Assembly: GCA_964569425.1 (NCBI GenBank)
Contig: CAZMVD010000143.1
Location: 1-10,137 of the forward strand
DNA: 10,137 bases
Direction of reading: 5' to 3'
Source of the DNA: JACQXM01 sp964569425
GTDB lineage: Bacteria > Planctomycetota > Phycisphaerae > UBA1845
The position numbers and the translations under genes are program-made. The notes below the pieces were generated by a model. It was not told the origin of the DNA and did not search any database. It worked only from the letters and a program-made list of their open reading frames with translations. Shown here in pieces: positions 5,811 through 10,137 of this stretch (position 1 is the first letter of the stretch; each line of letters opens with the position of its first letter).

Positions 5811-7151
5811 CTACAGGATGAACCGGCTGAGGTCCTGATCCTGGCTCAGTTCCGAGAGCCGCTCTTTGACGTAGGCGGCGTCCACCACCACGGCGGTGCC
5901 GCGGCGCTCGGGCGCGTCGAAGCTCAACTCCTCCATCAGTTTTTCCATCACGGTCACCAGGCGTCGGGCGCCGATGTTTTCGGTTCCCTGATTCACGCGG
6001 TGGGCGATGTCGGCCAGCGCTTCGACGGCGTCCGGGGTGAACGTGAGGCGCACGCCTTCGGTGGCCATCAGCGCGGTGTGCTGACGGGTTAGCGCGTTTT
6101 CCGGCTCGGTGAGGATGCGGATGAAGTCGTCGCGCGTCAGCGGCTCTAACTCAACGCGGATGGGCAGCCGCCCCTGCAGCTCGGGCATCAGGTCACTGGG
6201 TTTGCTGGAATGGAACGCGCCGGCGGCGATGAACAGAATGTGGTCGGTGCGCACGGGGCCGTAGCGGGTGACGACGGTGGAGCCCTCGATGATCGGCAGC
6301 AGGTCGCGCTGCACGCCCTGGCGGGAAACATCGGGCCCGTGCGCGGCAGCGCCGCCGCCGAGTTTGTCGATTTCGTCTATGAAGATGATGCCGGATTCTT
6401 CGGTACGGCGCACGGCGCTCTCGCCCACCTTCTCGCGGTCGATGAGTTTCTCGCATTGCTGCGCGGTGAGGATCTTCATGGCTTCGCGCACTGAAACGGC
6501 CCGCGTTTTGGTCTGCGAGGGCATGAGGCGGTCCAGAAAGCCCTGAAGGTCGGGGTCCATCATGTCGGCGCCGACGGCGGTCATGATGCCCACGGGAGCG
6601 GCCTTGCTCTCCACGCGCACCTCGACCATGCGCTCGTCGAGCGTGCCCGCGTGGAGCTGGGCGCGGAGTTTTTCGCGGTTGCGCTTGCGGCGCTCGGCCG
6701 CTTCGCTGCCGTCGTCCTCGGCGCGGTCGTGCTCGCTGGGAGGCATGAGGATATCGAGCAGTTGCTCTTCGGCGAGCGTCTCCGCCTGGCCGTGGACGGC
6801 TTCGCTCTGTTCGTCGCGAACCATGTGTACCGCCAGCTCGGTCAGGTCGCGAATCATGCTCTCCACGTCGCGGCCGTGGTAGCCGACCTCGGTGTACTTG
6901 GTGGCTTCGACCTTGATGAACGGGGCGTCGACCAGGTGGGCGAGTCGGCGGGCGATTTCGGTTTTTCCCACGCCGGTGGGGCCCATGAGCAGCATGTTGG
7001 CGGGCATGACCTCGCGGCGGAGTTCCTCGGTCAACTGGCGGCGGCGCCAGCGGTTGCGGATGGCGACGGCGGCGGCGCGCTTGGCGGCGGTTTGGCCGAC
7101 GATGTAGCGGTCCAGCTTCTCGACAATCTGTTGCGGGGTCAGGTCATGCAT
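5811..7151 (-). CDS. hslU: ATP-dependent protease ATPase subunit HslU (ClpY)
   Basis: This 446-residue AAA+ unfoldase forms hexameric rings that bind, unfold and thread substrates into the HslV peptidase in the cytosol. The N-terminal LTPQQIVEKLDRYIVGQ (4-20) is typical. Walker A is GPTGVGKT (57-64), Walker B is IIFIDE (255-260), and GAFHSSKPSDL with ELQGRLP (311-330) carries the sensor and Arg region. The I domain covers roughly 105-240. The C-terminal tail DLSRFIL, which docks into HslV in the E. coli complex, is intact. The pore loop reads GYHG (90-93) where E. coli has GYVG. Length matches the family. The ATG at 7149-7151 lies 27 nt after the hslV stop, so the two are an operon. No clear Shine-Dalgarno is visible, which suggests translational coupling to hslV or a weak start; a second ATG four bases downstream is out of frame. 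Confidence 0.97.
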   Translation of the reverse strand: MHDLTPQQIVEKLDRYIVGQTAAKRAAAVAIRNRWRRRQLTEELRREVMPANMLLMGPTGVGKTEIARRLAHLVDAPFIKVEATKYTEVGYHGRDVESMIRDLTELAVHMVRDEQSEAVHGQAETLAEEQLLDILMPPSEHDRAEDDGSEAAERRKRNREKLRAQLHAGTLDERMVEVRVESKAAPVGIMTAVGADMMDPDLQGFLDRLMPSQTKTRAVSVREAMKILTAQQCEKLIDREKVGESAVRRTEESGIIFIDEIDKLGGGAAAHGPDVSRQGVQRDLLPIIEGSTVVTRYGPVRTDHILFIAAGAFHSSKPSDLMPELQGRLPIRVELEPLTRDDFIRILTEPENALTRQHTALMATEGVRLTFTPDAVEALADIAHRVNQGTENIGARRLVTVMEKLMEELSFDAPERRGTAVVVDAAYVKERLSELSQDQDLSRFIL

Positions 7152-7178
7152 GGCAAAGCGCTTCGCTGGGAGGGCGAG

Positions 7179-7733
7179 TTATTTCAAGGTCTCCACGTGC
7201 AGGTTGGCATTGGTGTAGACGCAGATGTCGGCGGCGATGCGCAGCGCCGCCTCGACGATGGGCTGCGGCGCCAGCTCCGTATGCTGAAGCAGTGCGCGGG
7301 CCGCGGCCACCGCAAACATGCCGCCGGAGCCGATCCCTGCCACGCCGTCCGTCGGTTCGATCACGTCGCCGGAGCCGGAAAGCAGCAGGGTGGCGTCGCG
7401 CGAGACGGCGATAAGCATCGACTTGAGCTGCCGCAGGGCGCGATCGGTGCGCCACTGCTTGGCCAGCTCGATGGCGGCGCGGCGCATGTTGCTCTTGTGC
7501 TGGCTGAGCTGGGCTTCGAAGCGTTCCAGGAGGGCAAAGGCGTCGGCGGTGGAGCCGGCGAACCCGCAGAGGACGGCGCCGTCGGCCAGGGGACGGATTT
7601 TGAGCGCGTCGTGTTTGATCGTGGTTTCGCCCAGGGACACCTGCCCGTCGCCGCCGATGGCCACGAGGTTACCGCGGCGCACGGTGAGAATGGTCGTAGC
7701 GCGAATGATGGGGTCGGGTTGGTGCGGAGCCAT
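7179..7733 (-). CDS. hslV: ATP-dependent protease peptidase subunit HslV (ClpQ)
   Basis: This 184-residue proteasome-beta-like threonine peptidase assembles as a dodecamer capped by HslU. The conserved TTILTVRR starts at residue 13, so the first 12 residues are probably a propeptide removed to expose Thr13 as the catalytic N-terminus. Counting from Thr13, Asp29 is position 17 and Lys45 is position 33, matching the known catalytic Asp17/Lys33 pattern. GDGQVSLG (28-35), GFAGSTADA (57-65) and GVAGIGSGG (130-138) are family motifs. E. coli HslV has only the initiator Met before the Thr, so this prepeptide is longer. AAGGA lies upstream of the ATG at 7731-7733 with a longish spacer. The 130-bp gap after ccsA allows a separate promoter; TTGCCA (complement of 7784-7789) is a candidate -35 without a good -10. 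No CIRCE element was seen. Confidence 0.97.
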   Translation of the reverse strand: MAPHQPDPIIRATTILTVRRGNLVAIGGDGQVSLGETTIKHDALKIRPLADGAVLCGFAGSTADAFALLERFEAQLSQHKSNMRRAAIELAKQWRTDRALRQLKSMLIAVSRDATLLLSGSGDVIEPTDGVAGIGSGGMFAVAAARALLQHTELAPQPIVEAALRIAADICVYTNANLHVETLK

Positions 7734-7863
7734 GAAACTCGAATTCCTTTGTCAGCCGGGACGGTACAGCGCGGGCCGGGCATTGGCAATGCGCAGAGAG
7801 CCGAGTCGATGGATGCGCCGGGCGTGGCGGCGCGAGTGCCGAGGGAACCTTGTGCCGCCAGGC

Positions 7864-9849
7864 TTACGCGTAGCTGTGCAGCCCGCTGATGACGAAGTTG
7901 ACCACGATCCAGTTGAACATCATCACCTCGAAGCCGATGATGGCGATGATCGCCGTCCAGAAGCCCTTGTCGCGCACCTTGAGCCGCACGTGGATGAGGA
8001 TGAGGAAGATGAAGAATGTGTTGAGCGCGAACACTTCCTTCGGGTCCCAGCCCCAGGGGCGGCCCCACGAGTGGTCCGCCCAGATGGCGCCCATCACCGT
8101 TCCCGTCCACAGCATGATGAAGGCCAGTTCCACCAGCACCATCGTGGCGCCGTCGTACACCTGGCTGGCGGTCGGCTTGTCCTGCTTGAGAAAGGCCGAG
8201 CCCGACGTGGCGCCGTATATCAACGACGACGCCCCGCCCGAGGCGGAGCGCTCCACCTGCACGCCCGCCAGCCGGCGATCGCGTGCCGCAAACAACTCGA
8301 GCAGGACGAGCATCATCGAACCGGCCAGCGCTCCGGATACGCCGAATAGCACCTTCGGAGACAATGCCTGCGCCGGACTGTTGATGAAGTGCATGAGCAG
8401 CAGGTAAGCGGTGTAGTTCAGCACCACGAGCGCGATGGGCAGCGCGAGGAGCCGGGACTTCGAGGCCAGCTTCGCGTCCCACAACAGGCACCAGCGGTGC
8501 CGCAGAAACAGCAGCGCCGGCACGCAAGCCAGACCGATGACCGCGTAGCTCCAGATGATCACGTTGGTGTGGATGTAGAGCCAGACATCATCGAGCGCGG
8601 CCATTTTGTTGCTGATCGCCGAATCCAGCCCCGTCGGCAGGAAATACGCTGCCATCAGCGCGGCCATGGAAACCACCGCCGAGCCCAGCGCGAAAAGATT
8701 CCGCAACGCCGTGCGCCGCGCAACATACTCCAGAATGAAAGCGGCCACCCCGCCGAACCAGGCGGAGGTGGTCACCGCCTCGAACATGTTGGCGTTGGGC
8801 CACCGACCCGAAATGTACCAGCGCACGATGAGCGAGGCGGTCTGAAACAGGAAAGCGATGGTGAAAATGACCATGCCTATCTTGCGCGCGCCGTCCCACT
8901 TGTAAATGATCGACATCAGCAACGGGACCACGCTGGCGAGGTAGATGAGCCACACCCAGGTCATGCTCTTGCTGCGAAAGTACCAACTCTCCATGGCCAT
9001 GCGGTCGGCGGTGGGGTAGATATCCGGCGCCACCGTGGGAAAGAGTGCTGCGAGTTGAGCGATTTTTTCGTTGACAAGGGCGGCGTCCTCGCCGCGCCAG
9101 GCGGCGCGCAGCGCGTTCCACCCGTCGGTGATCTGCTTCTGAAGCTCGGCGTCCAGACCCGGAATGATCGCCGGCCCCGCGGCCATCCCCGCGTGTATGG
9201 CGTCCTGCGGCGCGCCGGTCGATCCGCTCAGTTCGCTCAACGCCAGCCAGGGCTTGTCGGTCTCGCCGGAGGGCGGGGCGATGACGCGAAAGTTGTCCTG
9301 AAGGAACCGCGCGTCGGAGACGGTGAGTGCGCCCTGCAAGGCGTCGACCACTTTCGACGTGCGAATCAAGTCCTGACCGAGCCGCTGCAGCAACGCGGTG
9401 ACCTCCGGCTGGCGAAGCAAGGTGCGGGAGATCAGCCCGCTCTTCATCACCGCGGCGCTGCGCGCTTCGTCGATCTTGTTGTGGCTCTGGAGCGCCTCCA
9501 AGATCTGCTGCCGCACCTGTTTGTTCTTGACGAAGATAATGTCCTCGTCGGCGTAGACCTCCGGCCGCATCATCAAGTCGAGGTAGGTAAATCCGTTGGA
9601 ATGCCCGTGTATCTGCCGCGGGCCGGTCACGTAGCCCATGTAGGTCTTGGCGTGCGACTCGAAGGAGCGCAGCCGCCCGTCGGCATGGACCGCGGTGCGA
9701 AAGAGCGGGTCGAGGTCGACCTTGGCCGCAAAGTCCGCCTCGGGGCGCGGCGCTTTGGGCGGGCGCCCCAGAGACATGACCGCGGTCAGCCCGGCGATCC
9801 CCACCAACACCATCACATCGATGACGCGGATTCTCTTCAGCATATTCAT
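7864..9849 (-). CDS. ccsA: CcsA/ResC-type cytochrome c assembly protein with extended N-terminal periplasmic domain
   Basis: This 661-residue membrane protein is a System II component that handles haem and attaches it to CxxCH motifs of exported cytochromes. One N-terminal helix (about 10-27) precedes an extracytoplasmic domain of about 260 residues, including HAKTYMGYVTGPRQI (66-80) and YLDLMMRPEVY (89-99). About ten further helices fill 297-655. The tryptophan-rich haem-handling motif is WADHSWGRPWGWDPKEVFAL (590-609). His427 (LYIHTN) and His620 (LILIHVRL) flank it and are the likely haem-ligand histidines of the family. The N-terminal block resembles the periplasmic part of fused CcsBA-type proteins from memory; no full ResB membrane domain is seen here. 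A loop at about 520-565 also looks longer than in compact CcsA. ATG at 9849 is taken; ATG at 9843 (Met3) is equally possible, with GGA 7 nt upstream of it. hslV follows after 130 bp. Confidence 0.9.
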   Translation of the reverse strand: MNMLKRIRVIDVMVLVGIAGLTAVMSLGRPPKAPRPEADFAAKVDLDPLFRTAVHADGRLRSFESHAKTYMGYVTGPRQIHGHSNGFTYLDLMMRPEVYADEDIIFVKNKQVRQQILEALQSHNKIDEARSAAVMKSGLISRTLLRQPEVTALLQRLGQDLIRTSKVVDALQGALTVSDARFLQDNFRVIAPPSGETDKPWLALSELSGSTGAPQDAIHAGMAAGPAIIPGLDAELQKQITDGWNALRAAWRGEDAALVNEKIAQLAALFPTVAPDIYPTADRMAMESWYFRSKSMTWVWLIYLASVVPLLMSIIYKWDGARKIGMVIFTIAFLFQTASLIVRWYISGRWPNANMFEAVTTSAWFGGVAAFILEYVARRTALRNLFALGSAVVSMAALMAAYFLPTGLDSAISNKMAALDDVWLYIHTNVIIWSYAVIGLACVPALLFLRHRWCLLWDAKLASKSRLLALPIALVVLNYTAYLLLMHFINSPAQALSPKVLFGVSGALAGSMMLVLLELFAARDRRLAGVQVERSASGGASSLIYGATSGSAFLKQDKPTASQVYDGATMVLVELAFIMLWTGTVMGAIWADHSWGRPWGWDPKEVFALNTFFIFLILIHVRLKVRDKGFWTAIIAIIGFEVMMFNWIVVNFVISGLHSYA

Positions 9850-10137
9850 GTCCGTAGTCTAGCGGTTCCGGCGAAACTCGACCAACGGGCGGCGCTTCGC
9901 GGCCATGGCCCGGCCGGCCCGCGCCCCGCTCCCGAACGCCCGATCGGGAAAACAACCTAGCAAATTCCGTGCCAATGGTTAATGGTCCGAAGCGGGAGAC
10001 TCTGGGATCGCTATTGCCGTTCCGACCAAGTATACCTTGAACGCAATCTTCTACACTCTCCCGCCACCCTTGAACTATCAGATGGGTCTGGCAACGGATT
10101 CTGGCATCAGGCTGTTTTTCGAGTTTGCCAGTACCGC
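9850..10137. other. Intergenic or undetermined region at the right edge
   Basis: Bases 9850-9950 are very GC-rich with several short palindromes, such as CCCGATCGGG (9939-9948) and GGCCATGGCC (9901-9910). Bases after about 9955 are clearly more AT-rich. On the minus strand TATACT (complement of 10029-10034) could be a -10 box for ccsA, but no matching -35 was found and the leader would be about 180 nt. On the plus strand a frame is open from about 9985 to the edge, with an ATG at 10082 but no ribosome binding site. No gene can be supported. Confidence 0.4.

Noticed and set aside
6651..7889. 412-residue plus-strand open frame opposite hslU and hslV
   Set aside because: It is antisense to two certain genes, Gly/Ala/Asp/His-rich as expected from the complement of GC-rich codons, and has no family motif.
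9901..9948. Clustered short palindromes (GGCCATGGCC, CCCGATCGGG) as a regulatory array
   Set aside because: Short GC palindromes are expected in such GC-rich DNA and no spacing rule is seen.
8588..9955. 455-residue minus-strand frame overlapping ccsA in another phase
   Set aside because: The protein is Arg/Gly-rich with no recognisable motif, while the overlapping phase encodes conserved CcsA motifs.
8389..9960. 523-residue plus-strand open frame opposite ccsA
   Set aside because: It is antisense to a clear membrane protein gene, with Arg/His/Gln-rich composition and no domain; a GC-driven shadow frame.
1..10137. Search for tRNA, rRNA, CRISPR, transposase, integrase, toxin-antitoxin or phage-defence genes
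   Set aside because: None was recognised by reading; a tRNA or covariance-model search was not possible here.

Overview
The window looks like chromosomal DNA of a planctomycete, possibly of Phycisphaerae type. The evidence is high GC across most of the window, a secreted protein ending in Cys-Asn-x-Asn-x-x-Pro-Asp repeats, and a cytochrome c peroxidase carrying paired dockerin-like calcium loops plus a VPTVSQWG membrane/Arg sorting tail. A lipoprotein with an Asn/Gly-rich tail and a System II (CcsA-type) cytochrome c maturation protein fit the same picture. The phylum is inferred from protein style only; no rRNA is present.

Left part (1-4226), exported proteins. A minus-strand gene starts with GTG at 1507 behind a strong Shine-Dalgarno and runs off the left edge. 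It encodes a secreted Asp-box (BNR/sialidase-fold) protein, and the middle of the gene is clearly more AT-rich than its ends. A roughly 270-bp divergent spacer follows, then a plus-strand di-haem cytochrome c peroxidase/MauG-family protein with a dockerin-like region and a sorting tail, then an Ig-like lipoprotein. These three genes probably act at the cell surface. No specific substrate can be read from the sequence.

Middle (4227-4414) is a non-coding convergent spacer with several short tandem repeats.

Right part (4415-9849) is all on the minus strand. In transcription order it holds a CcsA/ResC cytochrome c assembly protein with a large N-terminal extracytoplasmic domain, the hslV-hslU ATP-dependent protease pair (27-nt gap), ribosomal protein bS21 (rpsU, TTG start, hairpin in its leader, clear intrinsic terminator after it), and a FabG-like short-chain dehydrogenase. 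CcsA attaches haem to exported c-type cytochromes, so it could mature the peroxidase encoded at the left, but the two genes are not in one operon.

The last 288 bases (9850-10137) hold no gene I can support. I found no tRNA, rRNA, CRISPR array, transposase or phage gene. I do not see a clearly new multi-gene system. The most unusual items are the surface-sorted peroxidase, the compositional mosaic inside the Asp-box gene, the rpsU leader hairpin and the extended CcsA.
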